Shown here in pieces: positions 1 through 9,943 of a stretch of DNA of 64,000 nucleotides. Every line of letters starts with the position of its first letter. Position 1 is the stretch's first letter. The notes beneath the pieces were generated by a model. It saw only the letters and a program-made list of their open reading frames with translations, was not told where the DNA came from and did not search any database. The translations under genes and the position numbers were made by a program. Location: contig OY759218.1 of assembly GCA_963662175.1 (NCBI GenBank), positions 15,590,480 to 15,654,479 of the forward strand, in the 5' to 3' direction. Source of the DNA: Aradus depressus. Lineage: Eukaryota > Arthropoda > Insecta > Hemiptera > Aradidae.

Positions 1-145
1 TTTTTTTTTGTAGGTTTAGACCTCAAAAAATACTTTAAAAGTGGATAAAAATTAAATTATATTAAAAAGCTGGTTCTAATAAAAGGATTGTTGCTTAAAA
101 AAAAAAAAAAAAAATTTTTAACCGCAATAAAAGTAGAGAAACAAG

Positions 146-592
146 TGTGAATGACCGGCAATGTACTCTCACAGCGCGAATTAATCAAGTAAGATTTCGC
201 TCTCCCTCTGAAACCAATTGACTGATTTGGCTGAAATTCAATAGGTGTCGTCTCTATGGGGTTCTGAATTCACATGTAAAATGTTGTGTCGATGTAAACA
301 TTCTATCGAGAGTTATCGTGTTCACAGACAGATACACTGACAGATTTTATTTTTGGAAAGAGGGGGTCGTCGGAAAACATGAAATTCTTGTTAGAACTGG
401 GAAATCGTTGGCAATGTACTTCCCCAGAACGAATTATTCAAATATATCGCTCTGCCTCCAAAACCAATCGACCATTTGGGCTAAAAATCAAACGCTGACT
501 TACATAGGGGCTTCTGAATCCTCATACTTTCGTGTCGATGCATTAATTCTATCGGCAGTTATCGTGTTCTCAGACAAACACGAAGACATTTT
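146..592 (+). repeat. Rep1, two partial head-to-tail copies
   Basis: Two plus-reading Rep1 pieces follow each other. The first starts at the degenerate GTGAATGACCGG and runs through the GTGTTCACAGACA block into the GGTCGTCGGAAAACATGAAATT arm. A second CAATGTACTTCCCCAG start follows at about 409. The second copy runs into a TATACGAAGTACAGGGGAAG arm that belongs to the inverted neighbour, so the two copies meet tail to tail near 592. A 115-codon open frame at 318-665 is a by-product of the repeat, not a gene. Confidence 0.75.
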
Positions 593-1305
593 ACATCTCC
601 AGATATACGAAGTACAGGGGAAGTTATGTAATCGGCCAAAAATTCGATGCGAAGTATTCAACTGAATTTCATGTTTTTCGACCTCCAGAATATGCAAAAA
701 AAAAAATGTCTGTCTGGCTATGTGTCTGTGAACACGATAACTCCAAATAGAATGAATGTATCATCATGAAGTACTATATTTGACTCCCGAACCCGACAAC
801 GACGACACCTATTGATTTTCAACCAAATCGACCAAGGGAAGGGGGATTAGGGGGAGGCTTAACGCAAAAACACTTATAACTGCTGTTGTAATGAATATAT
901 CGACACAAAAATTAATGTGTGCATTTGAAACCCCATAAGGGCGACACTTATCAATTTGCAGCTGATTCGGCGGGATCTGAGGGGTCACACAACTCAAAAA
1001 CTTCAATAACTGTCGATGTAATAAATATATCGACATGAAATTTCATATTTGAAGTCAAAACCCAATGAGGACAATACCTGTCAAATTTCAGCGATATCGA
1101 CCGAAGGGAAGGGGGAACAGTGAAGGGGCTTAATTCAAAAACCCTAGTCACTGACTATGTAATGAATGTATTAACACAAAATTTAGGAAGGGGGTTTAGG
1201 AGCCCCTGTGTAAGTCAAATATTATATATTAACGCATAAGGCCGACTAGTTTTGAAGGAGGAGCGAAACATTAATTGAAAAATTCGTTCTGGGGAAGTAT
1301 ATTTA
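593..1305 (-). repeat. Rep1, minus copy with three monomers
   Basis: Minus-reading Rep1. The arm with GATATACGAAGTACAGGGGA is followed by three diverged monomers, each with a TAACTGCNGATGTAATGAATGTATCGACA block and a GACGACACCTAT or GAGGACAATACCTGT block. It ends at TTCGTTCTGGGGAAGTATAT. The distal arm is missing. Short open frames here are repeat-derived. Confidence 0.75.
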
Positions 1306-1614
1306 ATGTGCTTGACCGACGTCAAAGAAATGGGTTAGAAAAAAATTCGAATGAACATGCGAACGGACACAAATATAATAATAAATACATACGAATTCAG
1401 ACAAACTCAATTCACTTTCAGGAGGGCATGTTTGGAGAATATATGGTTGTATTTCTTATAGATCTTGCCGATCGGGTAAAACCATAGGCTAATTTTTATA
1501 GAGGCTCGCTAACAGGTTATTAAAAACCTGTTTTTGTAAGTCCCTTTTGGAAACAACAAACCTCACTGCATAACCTGTTTTGAGGGAAGCTTCTTACGAA
1601 GAAAGAAAATAGAG
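1306..1614. other. Unassigned, no gene seen
   Basis: A 70-codon open frame lies at 1275-1487 with no recognisable family. A short perfect hairpin (AACAGGTT, TTAAAA loop, AACCTGTT) lies at about 1509-1531. Nothing else is supported. Confidence 0.5.
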
Positions 1615-1616
1615 GA

Positions 1617-2137
1617 AAGAGAGAATTAAGTTTTCAGTTGCTGGAACCTGAGCGTGGGTCTGACAGAAACTCAATCAAGCGTGAAATCCTTCAACGGAAT
1701 GGAAATGAACACCAAATCCAATATTTCTATCAACAAAATCCTATCAAATACCAACTCCAAATGTGGAATGTATCCTTGCCCTCGTTTGAAAGAGAGAATT
1801 AAGTTTTCAGTTGCTGAAACCTGAGCGTGGGTCTGACAGAGACTCAATCAAGCGTGAAATCCTTCAACGGAATGGAAATGAACACCAAATCCAATATTTC
1901 TATCAACAAAATCCTATCAAATACCAACTCCAAATTTGGAATGTACCCTTGCTCTCGTTTGAAAGAGAGAATTAAGTTTTCAGTTGCTGGAACCTGAGCG
2001 TGGGTCTGACAGAAACTCAATCAAGCGTGAAATCCTTCAACGGAATGGAAATGAACACCAAATCCAATATTTCTATCAACAAAATCCTACCAAATATCAA
2101 CTCCAAATGTGGAATTTTTTCTTTGCCTCTTTTGAAA
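1617..2137 (+). repeat. Tandem array, 173-bp unit, three copies
   Basis: GAGAATTAAGTTTTCAGTTG recurs at 1621, 1794 and 1967, exactly 173 bp apart. The units differ at only a few positions, so the expansion is recent. The third unit breaks off near 2137 after CTCCAAATGTGGAAT. A 62-codon frame in the last unit has no homology that I recognise. Confidence 0.93.
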
Positions 2138-2228
2138 GCCTTCTAAACCCAAATTTTGTAATAGAATTTTGAAATTTGGCAATGCTGATAGTAATCCGGA
2201 ATAGGTAAATTACAATTGTTGTTTTACA

Positions 2229-2695
2229 ATTGTATACTTCCCCAGATTTACAAAGTATAGGTGAAGTTATGTAATCGGTCAAAAATTCGATGCGGAGTTT
2301 TCAACGAAATTTCATGTTTCTCGACATCCTAATTAAAAAATGGGGAAAAAAACTGTCACTCTGTTTGTTGTACATTATTATTTAATCAAATTCAAAACCC
2401 TATACGGATGGCTTCTATTATTTTCACGCGAAATCGTTTGAATGGAAGGGGAGACTAGAGAAGAGGGACTTGACTTAAATACCATAAAAACTGCTGATGA
2501 AATGAATATATCGACACAACATTTAGTATGAGGATTCAGAAGTCACTATGTAGTTCGAATATTGAGTTTTTGCCCAAACGGTCGATTGACTTTGGAAGGA
2601 GAGCGAAAACATTAATTCCTGCTGGGGAAGTACATAACCGGTGATTCACCGACAATGAAAACTCAAAATCGAATTTCTGATCGATTCCATAACTA
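2229..2695 (-). repeat. Rep1, short copy with both terminal arms
   Basis: The left arm (TACTTCCCCAGATTTACAAA to TTTCATGTTTCTCGACATCC) is matched at the right by its partial inverse (AATCGAATTTCTGATCGATTCCATAACT), after GGTGATTCACCGAC. The interior holds one and a half monomers. This copy is key evidence that Rep1 has long inverted termini. Confidence 0.7.
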
Positions 2696-2754
2696 ACCCT
2701 TCTTCTTCTATCTGATGGAAAGACATAAAAACGTCCGGAAAAAGACACTTCCGG

Positions 2755-3335
2755 AAGAATCAGCCAAACGGAAGTGGGGAGTCAGGGGTGGGGGCCCAAC
2801 TCAAGAACCTCTGGTTTTCTTTGAGGTCTGATAGTATGCCTATTGTGTGCCCTACAGCAGCCCTGTATCTTTAATAAAGTCCAGGATGCTGCTGCAGGTT
2901 CCCTCCGATATGGCAGATTCGAAGCAATAGAACCTCTTGCTTTCTAGAGTTTTACACTGGCTTAGAGAATATGAACCGGAGTCTCATTTTCTTCGCCACA
3001 TTTCCTACACAGAGGGCTTCTAGCGATGCCCATATTGTGTAAGTGTTCATATGACAGTGTCCTAGGATCAGCCCTTAGGTTCATTCTGCTCATGAAGAAC
3101 TCTTGTAACTCCCGATAGAATGAATGAATTGATTCGAAAATTTATATGTGTGACCACAACCCCACAAGAACAACACCTATCGATTTTGAGCGGAATAGAC
3201 AGAGGGCGAGAAGGGATCAAAAAACCCAATAACTGCCAAAATTAATGTATCGACATGAAATTTCATATTTAAAGTCAAAACCCAGTGAGGACATAACCTG
3301 TCAAATGTCAGCTATTTGTGGCCGACGTGGAAGTT
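2755..3335 (-). repeat. Rep1 fragments around a LINE remnant
   Basis: GTCAGGGGTGGGGGCCCAAC at about 2780 and the GATAGAATGAATGAATTGAT to CAAAACCCAGTGAGGAC stretch at 3115-3300 are Rep1 monomer pieces. A LINE coding remnant separates them. Confidence 0.6.
2820..3107 (-). pseudogene. Non-LTR retrotransposon C-terminus (R1/LOA type), broken
   Basis: The reverse complement encodes a degenerate tail of a non-LTR retrotransposon polyprotein. A stretch like FMSRMNLRADPRTLSYEHL is followed by SPLCRKCGEENETPVHIL, the CCHC-type zinc knuckle that sits after the RNase H or reverse transcriptase region in R1, LOA and I-clade elements. It then runs into stops. A further frame ends like FIKDTGLL, typical of these C-termini. 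Only about 90 codons remain, with stops and probable frameshifts, and no reverse transcriptase catalytic core is present. It lies between two Rep1 fragments with no clear TSD. The exact clade is uncertain. Confidence 0.65.
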
Positions 3336-3439
3336 AAACTTGGTGCAAATATAAATTTAATTTTTCCTTTCTTATACACCTTCAGTTATTTATTTTTTGT
3401 ATTTGAAACATTAATGGTTATTAGGAAAAATTGAAAATT

Positions 3440-4172
3440 GTATCCCATTCATCAATGGTCGGTATTGAATTGCGCTCATTTTAGAATAGGTATAATTTGA
3501 AAAACATTGAACTCCGCCAAAACATATTTTATTAACACTGCCTACATACATATTATATATTACCTTACAAAGTGAAAAAGTTTGAATAAATTACAAGAAT
3601 GTACTAGGTATCACTACAAAATTGTGGCATAGAAACCACTACTCTTTGTTAGAAATAGAAATATTCTCAAATTTTGCTATTTGGCTTGTCAAAAATTCAA
3701 CTTTTTTAGCATCAGCAGCACTTTTATGCTAGTATACTATTAAGTTTAATGTACACATAATTTTGTAATTTCCTCACAAAACATAAAAATTTGCGAATGC
3801 GGAGAATTAAAATGTTGCCTAAAGTGTGAGTGGAATGACTCGCAGGCATTCGTCGTTCTAGTGAACTCTGTGCTTTACCTTGATATCGCACATTTCTTAA
3901 TATATCGCAGGACTTCGACTATCGGACTATAGTAAATATAAAATAGTCAGAACGAAAAAACTGAATTTTGCGAATTAGATTCATCCCAATCCCAAACAGA
4001 TAGCAAATGGAATACAAATCATATAAACAAAAAGTTGACGGAATTCAAAATGAGTTAGAAAGGATGTTTGGCGCAGTTCAATAGTTTTAAATATCATAAA
4101 CAAGGGTAACTTAAAATAACAGGTCTCCCATTGGCGTAATTCGATTTCGCCCTCAACAATACTAGTCATGAT
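3440..4172. repeat. Rep2, dispersed repeat, first copy
   Basis: Two blocks, at 3440-3655 and 3900-4172, are near-identical to 29315-29548 and 29735-29990. The DNA between the blocks differs in the two copies. The words GAACTCCGCCAAAACAT near the left and ATGTTTGGCGCAGTTC near the right are inverted relatives, which suggests a DNA element with subterminal inverted repeats. No coding capacity is recognised. A 62-codon minus frame at 3981-4169 recurs in the other copy only because the repeat does. Confidence 0.7.
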
Positions 4173-4237
4173 TGCGATCCCGAGTCGTGTCGTCGATGTG
4201 TGAGAGTTCCAAGTCAGCCTTCTATCGAGGGTTAGTC

Positions 4238-4513
4238 CTAAATATTGTCTAAAAAGGGTAAAAAGAAGACATGCCGGAAAAAAACGAAAAATATCAACAA
4301 TGGCTGGTTTTCAATGAATACTGGGCATTCACTACGGCGGAGAGCGAATGTTACGTGTTTACATTTTGTGATGTTAAATTTAATTTTCCAAGATTTACTC
4401 CAAACATGAATGTTGTTGAGGTGTTGCTGTACACTAATAACCGACAAAATGTTGTACGAACACTGAGAAGTCTGAGTGAAGTCTCTCACACCTAATGATT
4501 TTCTCTTAGCCAA
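4238..4513 (-). pseudogene. Jockey-like LINE reverse transcriptase fragment
   Basis: The minus frame encodes about 91 residues. The stretch LQQHLNNIHVWSKSWKIKFN appears here as VQQHLNNIHVWSKSWKIKFN and is followed by ITKCKHVTFALRR and a CPVFIENQPL segment. This is the conserved region just after the catalytic YADD box of Jockey-clade reverse transcriptases (hydrophilic helix, W..KWKIKxN, K...xxF). The catalytic aspartates, the upstream fingers and the downstream RNase H and zinc-finger parts are absent. It is therefore a short relic, open by chance over this length. The overlapping plus frame at 4271-4495 is its shadow. Confidence 0.78.
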
Positions 4514-4825
4514 AGAGAAGAAGGGTTTAAATTAAATAGAGTGAAAACATATTCAATTAGAAGTAATTCAAAGAGGGGAAGTACATTGGCAGTGATTCAG
4601 TGACAACTTTCTTTATGTTTGCAACAACTTGAAGGAAGTTTAACTCAATTAGCCTCTTATTTGAATTGATTGAATTCAATGCAGAAGGTGAGCAAAGTCT
4701 AACTCAGAAACAACTTCTCCAACTCGATCCTCACTCCAACATAGAAAATAAAACTAAAACAACAAAACTAGCCTTCTTTTTTCATTAGAAACTTAATTAC
4801 TGATTGGCCATCCCTCTTTAAAAAG

Positions 4826-5420
4826 TGTCGGTGAATCACGGTCAATGTACATCCCCATGGAATAACCAATTAACTTTTTGCTTCCCTTCCAAAATATTCA
4901 ACTGTTGCTTTATATAGGGGCTCCTAAATCCTCATACTAAATTTCATCTCGATAAATCCAGTACCTCCGCAGTTATATGAGTTTTTGAATTGAACCCTTA
5001 CCCCTGAACACCCATTTATATTCAATCGATGTCGCCTGAAATTTGACAGGTTATGTCCTCATTGGGTTTTGACTTTAAATACGAAATTTCATATCGGTAT
5101 ATTCATTACATTAGCAGTTATGAGGGTTTTTGAATTGTGCCCCCTTCCCTGAACACCCCCTTCCCTTCAGTCGATATCGCTGAAATTTGACACGTTATGT
5201 CCTCATTGGGTTTTGACTTTAAATACGAAATTTCATATCGATATATTCATTACATTAGCAGTTATAAGGGTTTTTGAATTGGGCCCCCTTCCCTGAACAC
5301 CCCCTTCCCTTCAGTCGATATCGCTGAAATTTGACACGTTATGTCCTCATTAGGTTTCGACCTGAAATTTGATATGGCAGTTATTGAGGTTTTTGAGTTA
5401 AACCTCGCCTCTAACTTTTT
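4826..5420 (+). repeat. Rep1, plus copy with expanded monomers
   Basis: It starts GTCGGTGAATCACGG and continues through CATACTAAATTTCATCTCG. Two nearly identical monomers of about 144 bp follow (CATTACATTAGCAGTTAT at about 5104 and 5248), both with GACACGTTATGTCCTCATTG. The near identity of adjacent monomers suggests recent expansion inside this copy. Confidence 0.75.
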
Positions 5421-5439
5421 TTTCAGCTTGTTGTTTTTG

Positions 5440-6590
5440 AGCCAAATCGGCCAAAGGAGAGGGTGGCATTAGAGAAGAAGCTTAACTCAAAAACTCGAAT
5501 AACTGCCGTTGTAATGAATGTATTGACATGAAATATCATATTTAAAGTCAAAACCCAATGAGGAAGAAACCTGTCAAGTTTCAGCCTTATCGGCAGAAAG
5601 GAAGGGGAGTTAAAGAGGGCTCAACTCAAGAACCCCAATAATTACCAATATAATGAATTTACACAAAATTTTGTATGAGGATTTAGGAGCCCCTATGTAA
5701 GTCAACTGTTGAATATTAGCCCAAACGGAAATTGGGGAGGGAGAATTATTAAATATATTAGATCCGGTAATGCTAAAAAACTCTCCAGGGTTTCGGACGC
5801 ATATGTGAATCATCTTTAGAATAAAAATAAATATTACCTTTTAGAATGCCGTTACAACACCTTTTATCACAATATTTACAACCCAGATCAACTTCAACCA
5901 TACCTAAACCTGAATGCTCCTTTCTCACACATCAAAGCACTGGCTCAACTACGTCTATCTGGCAAGTACTATCTTAAAATCAGTTACAAAATAATGTAAA
6001 CATCCTTAATCCCCAGGAACTTTGTACAATCTGCAATAAAAATGAATTGGAAGATGTATACCACCTGTTAATATCCTGTCCGATATACTCCCCCATTAGA
6101 AGCCACTTGTCAGTATAGACCGACCCAACTTTAATACATTACTCTTGGCCCATATTAAAAATGATATCTCAAAAATTTTCTATCATTTGATCAGCGCTCT
6201 GAAACTTGGAGCATTCATTGTTAATGAATAATGTATTTTAACTTCCATCTTATATTGATATTCAATATTCTCCATATTTACTGTCTTTGTTACATTATTA
6301 TTATTAATTTGTAATTACTTATTTTATTTATACTTTTTTTATTTATTTATGTTATTTATTTAGTTTGTTAAAGGTTCCTTTATATGTGTCATTATTGTTT
6401 TATATGTGTCATTATTATGTTAATATTGTAAAAGTAATGGTCACTGTCTCAATTGTATAAGGTAAAAAGTATTATTATATTAGCCCAAACGGTCGACTGG
6501 GTTTAGAGAGGGAGCGAACATTAAATTGATTAACCCCTTCTGGGGAAGTACATTGTCGGCGATTCACCGACGATTTAAAAAAATAAAATA
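5440..6590 (-). repeat. Rep1, minus copy split by a LINE
   Basis: Minus monomers run from about 5445 to GAATATTAGCCCAAACGG at 5728 and resume at 6477 with ATATTAGCCCAAACGGTCGA, ending GGCGATTCACCGACGATTT. The interruption is the LINE tail described next. Removing it rejoins the Rep1 consensus. Confidence 0.8.
5729..6476 (+). mobile_element. 5'-truncated LINE insertion with 16-bp TSD
   Basis: The insertion is bounded by a perfect 16-bp direct repeat, ATATTAGCCCAAACGG, at 5713-5728 and 6477-6492. This is the signature of target-primed reverse transcription. The plus strand carries decayed coding sequence at about 5830-6230. One frame reads LRLSGKYYLKISYK. Another contains CTICNKNELEDVYHLLISCP, the CCHC motif at the C-terminus of Jockey/I-type LINE ORF2. 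Stops separate these pieces. An AT-rich 3' untranslated region of about 240 bp follows, ending TAAGGTAAAAAGTATT. The catalytic reverse transcriptase is missing because of 5' truncation. Confidence 0.85.
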
Positions 6591-6879
6591 AATGGTGTAA
6601 TAACTATTTCGATTTTAATTTTATTTTTTAGACTGTAATGTTGGATGTTTCTCTTGGTACACATAAATTGAGCTAGGATCGTTATTATTCGTAACGCTAC
6701 AAACCTTGTTACAACTTTACAAATAATTATTTGAATTGAAAATGTATTACTGCATGTAGCCAGATTTACATTTATATATTGAATAGCAAGATACATTTAT
6801 CTACCTGACCCCCCTATTCAATTTACAATACCTTCATTATTATTTAACAATACAAGTATTATTTTATATAATAACAATA

Positions 6880-6925
6880 CTAGCAGTAATACCCGGCGTT
6901 GCCCGGGGAACATTGACTTTTCTCC
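6880..6925 (+). repeat. CCGGCGTTGCCCGGG motif
   Basis: The phrase ACTAGCAGTAATACCCGGCGTTGCCCGGGGAAC at 6881-6912 recurs in diverged form at about 62804-62836 (ACTACCAGTATTAGCCGGCGTTGCCTGGGGAAC), each time next to AT-rich, TTA-rich DNA. It is probably a terminal segment of another dispersed element. The element type was not determined. Confidence 0.4.
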
Positions 6926-7009
6926 TTATATCTCTCATCCGAATCCTATTCAATTCTTCAACAGGACATTCATGATGTTATAATTTTTAATTATTCATAT
7001 GGAAAAAGG

Positions 7010-7352
7010 CTTATAGTCCTTCACGGCAGACACCCCAGCTAGTATCTGCTCTGCAGCGGCGAACACCTCAGCTAGTAAGTGTTTAGGTCCCCTGGGCAAA
7101 CAGGAGTATGCTCCTTTCAACGGCGGAAACCACAGGCAGTAAATACTTAGCATCGCTGGATATCCTAGCCAGTGGGTGGGAACGCTTTTAAGAACGCTTG
7201 TGACCACAGGAAGTATCGGCCTTCCAACGGCGTTCACCCCAGCTAGTAAGTGCTCGGAACCGCTGGGCACCACATCTAGTATCTGCTTAAAACCGCAGGG
7301 CACAACAGCTAATAGGTACTTAGGCGTGCTGGGCACCACAGCAAACTAAAAA
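7010..7352 (-). repeat. Degenerate 33-bp minisatellite held in one open frame
   Basis: The motif CCGCTGGGCACCACAGCTAG-like recurs with a basic period of about 33 bp. The minus strand is open for 114 codons (6995-7339). Its peptide falls into 11-residue units such as VVPSTPKYLLA, VVPCGFKQILD, VVPSGSEHLLA and GVNAVGRPILP. A period divisible by three keeps one frame open, so the frame alone is weak evidence for a protein. No family is recognised and there is no upstream promoter or splice context. It is GC-richer than its surroundings. Confidence 0.6.
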
Positions 7353-7438
7353 ACATTGAGCACGCTATCCTTCGGTTTGGTCCATTATTGATATTTCCTA
7401 GTGAATAAACTTGAGTAGGCAATATTTAGGATATATAT

Positions 7439-7858
7439 CCAATGTACTTGCCCAGAACGAATTAATCAATTAAATGTTTGCTCCCCTCCAATACCAGTCG
7501 ACCGTTTGCGCTAATATTCAACTGTAGACCTAAATCCTCTTCCTAATTTTTGTGTCGATAAATTAATTACATCGGAAGTCGTTAGAAGTTTTTAGTTAAG
7601 CCACTCCCCTAATCCCCCCACTCCTTTGGCCGATTTCGCTAAAAATCGATAGGTGTTGTCCTTATGGGGTTTTGGTCACACATATAAAATTTCGTGTCGA
7701 TACATTTATTCTATCGGTTATCGTGTTCACAGACATACAGAAATTTTATTTTTCATATTTAGATTCTAGAGGTCGGAAACATGAAATTTCGTTGAAAAGT
7801 CCGCATCGAATTTTTGACCGATTACACAACTTATACTTCGTATGGCTAGAGAAGTAAA
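7439..7858 (+). repeat. Rep1, plus copy with right arm
   Basis: It starts CCAATGTACTTGCCCAGAAC and has the start module, one long monomer, the GTGTTCACAGACATACAG block and the full right arm, ending TATGGCTAGAGAAGTAAAAA. Confidence 0.8.
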
Positions 7859-7927
7859 AATCGATTTCATATCCTACGTCATAGCGAAGTAAATTGTGTG
7901 AGAAGCCGGCTTTAGTGGGGCCGTATT

Positions 7928-8190
7928 GATGATAATAATAATAATTTTATCCCCGTTAAACCATAGCATGGTAATAGGATACGTCATAAGAATATTTAGT
8001 TAAATTAAAATTAATATAATATTTTTTGATAACTTTTCCGGAAGTGTCTTTTCATGACGACATTTCGGGACGTTCTCACATCGCATTCTCAGGTCACAAT
8101 GTGTGGAATATAAAAAAAGGAAGAAAACAAAATAAGAATAAAAATTATAATATATAAACTCAAGGGGCATAAGAAAAAAATCGTATTATC
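7928..8190 (-). mobile_element. PLE-3-type element end (TTA tail, decayed hammerhead)
   Basis: It begins with (TAA)n then TTTATCCCCGTTAAACCATA and GGTAATAGGATACGTCA, which in minus reading is a 3' end with a TTA microsatellite. At 8030-8100 the minus strand reads ACCTGAGAATGCGATGTGAG then AACGTCCCGAAATGTCG, a decayed version of the CTGATGA...GAAA motif that is better preserved at 43553-43605. Related pieces lie at 14305-14600, 22490-23710, 28445-28715, 43226-43640 and 51606-52375. Confidence 0.55.
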
Positions 8191-8520
8191 GAGTTTTTGC
8201 TATAATAAGAGATAATAATATCTAGTGAATATCAAAAAAAAATTGTAATATCGAGAGGGGTTAAAAATCTAAAGAAAACCATAAAAATTATATTATACAT
8301 TTTAGTATGTATGTATTATGCATTTAATGAATTCTGAACAAAAATAAAATTACATATATGCAGAGTACAACAATTTGAGACTTGTGAGCGAGTCTGTATG
8401 AGAGATTGTGAGGCTGGTCTATCAATCACTAAGGGGGGTTCTCGACCTCTTTCACTTCCTAGCTCTCGGTAAATGAGTGATCTACTCCTACATCACTTCA
8501 CCCTCCTCACAACACTCCTT
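8191..8520. other. Unassigned, no gene seen
   Basis: AT-rich sequence, then a more mixed stretch (TTGAGACTTGTGAGCGAGTC and following). No open frame of note and no recognised repeat. Confidence 0.4.
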
Positions 8521-8521
8521 A

Positions 8522-8936
8522 TATTTCCCCAGTTATACTATGTATAGTGCAAGTTATGTAATCGATTGAAAATTCGATGTTGAGTTTTCAACTGAATTTC
8601 AGTTTCTCCGACACACTCTTCCCAAAGATCAAAAAAGAAAAAGTCTTTCTCTCTAAAACCATTCAACCATTTTTTTTTAAAATATCGATAGTTGACTTAT
8701 ACAGATAATTTAGGGAAGTCGCATACTAAATTTTGTGTCGATACATTCATACATACATCTGCAGTTATTAGAGTGTTTGAGTTAAGCCCCCCACCCCCCG
8801 TTCCCCCTTCTTTCAGCCGATTTGGCTGAAAAGGAATAGGTGTCGTCCTTATGAGATTTTAAATACACATTTAAAATTCATTCTATCGGTAGTTTTCTCG
8901 CGCACTCACGCACAAAGGCCGAAAGGAATTTTACTT
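8522..8936 (+). repeat. Rep1, rearranged partial copies
   Basis: A minus-reading terminal arm (TTTCCCCAGTTATACTATGT, 8522-8640) abuts a plus-reading core (8650-8936) that starts within the start module and ends with the CACTCACGCACAAAG block. The junction suggests recombination between inverted copies. Confidence 0.65.
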
Positions 8937-9486
8937 TTCCAGCGTTACGAAGTGTAGAAGTTATGTAATCGGTCAAAAATTCGATATCAAGTTTTCAACG
9001 AAATTTCATGTTTTCCGACCTCTAGAGATAATGTATCGGCACGAAATTTTATATGTGAATTCAGAACCCTCCAAATACGACACGTATTGTTTTTCAGGAG
9101 GCTTAAATCATAAACCCCAATAACTACCGATTATATGAATGTATCGACATGAAATTTCATATTTAAAGTCAAAATCCAAAGGCCTGTCAATCTTCAGCGT
9201 TATTGGCTGAAGGGTAGTAGGGTTTCAGGGGAGAGGGCTCGGGAGGCCGATTTAGTAAAATTTAGTATATGGATTTAGGAGCCCCTGTGTGAACTGTTGA
9301 ATAATAGCGCAAACGGTCTACTGGTTTTGGAGAGGGAGCGAATAGATGATTGATTAATTCGTTCTGGGGAAGTACATTGCCGGTGTTTCATTTGGAGTGA
9401 ATGGGTCGAAGAACATGAAATTCCGATTAAAATTAAACGTCGAATTAGTGACCGATTACATAACTTGCTCTATGCTTTGTATAGAT
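8937..9486 (-). repeat. Rep1, minus copy with both inverted arms
   Basis: The left arm at about 8937-9025 (GCGTTACGAAGTGTAGAAGT to TTTCATGTTTTCCGACCTC) is repeated in inverse at 9405-9486 (GAACATGAAATTCC to TATGCTTTGTATAG). The interior keeps two monomers and the ATTCGTTCTGGGGAAGTAC start module. This is one of the two best complete copies, about 550 bp. Confidence 0.75.
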
Positions 9487-9679
9487 GGGGGATACAACTT
9501 TTGCCTCACATTTCCCCCTCTCTGTCCACCATTCTACTTCTCATTACCTCTATTCTGATAACCAATCATATGAATCGTTCTTCTTTTTCCATTCAACATG
9601 GTGCTTTTCAACTCTACATTTTCTTGGATTGACCTACATCGTTGAGATTCTTTTCATATTTTCTAGTGTGAAAGACTTC

Positions 9680-9846
9680 GATATCCAGGGGAAAGGGGGA
9701 TCAGAAGAGGGGGCTCGAATCAAATACCAACATTTCACCGATTCACCGACATTTTTTTCATAATTTTTGGAGTCAAGGTGTTGGAAAACATGAACTCATT
9801 TCTGTCCGATTACACAATTTTTGCTATACATCTGGGGAAGTAATAA
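9680..9846 (-). repeat. Rep1, short minus fragment with right arm
   Basis: It holds CAGGGGAAAGGGGGATCAG, then CACCGATTCACCGACATTT and a degenerate arm ending TACATCTGGGGAAGTAATAA. The preceding stretch 9487-9680 carries a 92-codon open frame (9485-9763) with no recognised family. Confidence 0.6.
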
Positions 9847-9943
9847 ATGAATAAACTATATCAAAATAAAGGGTGGCTCAGGGCCAGTTTTGCTCGCGGT
9901 TACACTGTTAAGGAACTGGTGAATTAATAGGGTCTGAGGAAAA

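Noticed and set aside
318..665. 115-codon open frame as a gene
   Set aside because: It lies fully within Rep1, and related frames appear in other Rep1 copies only as far as the repeat sequence extends.
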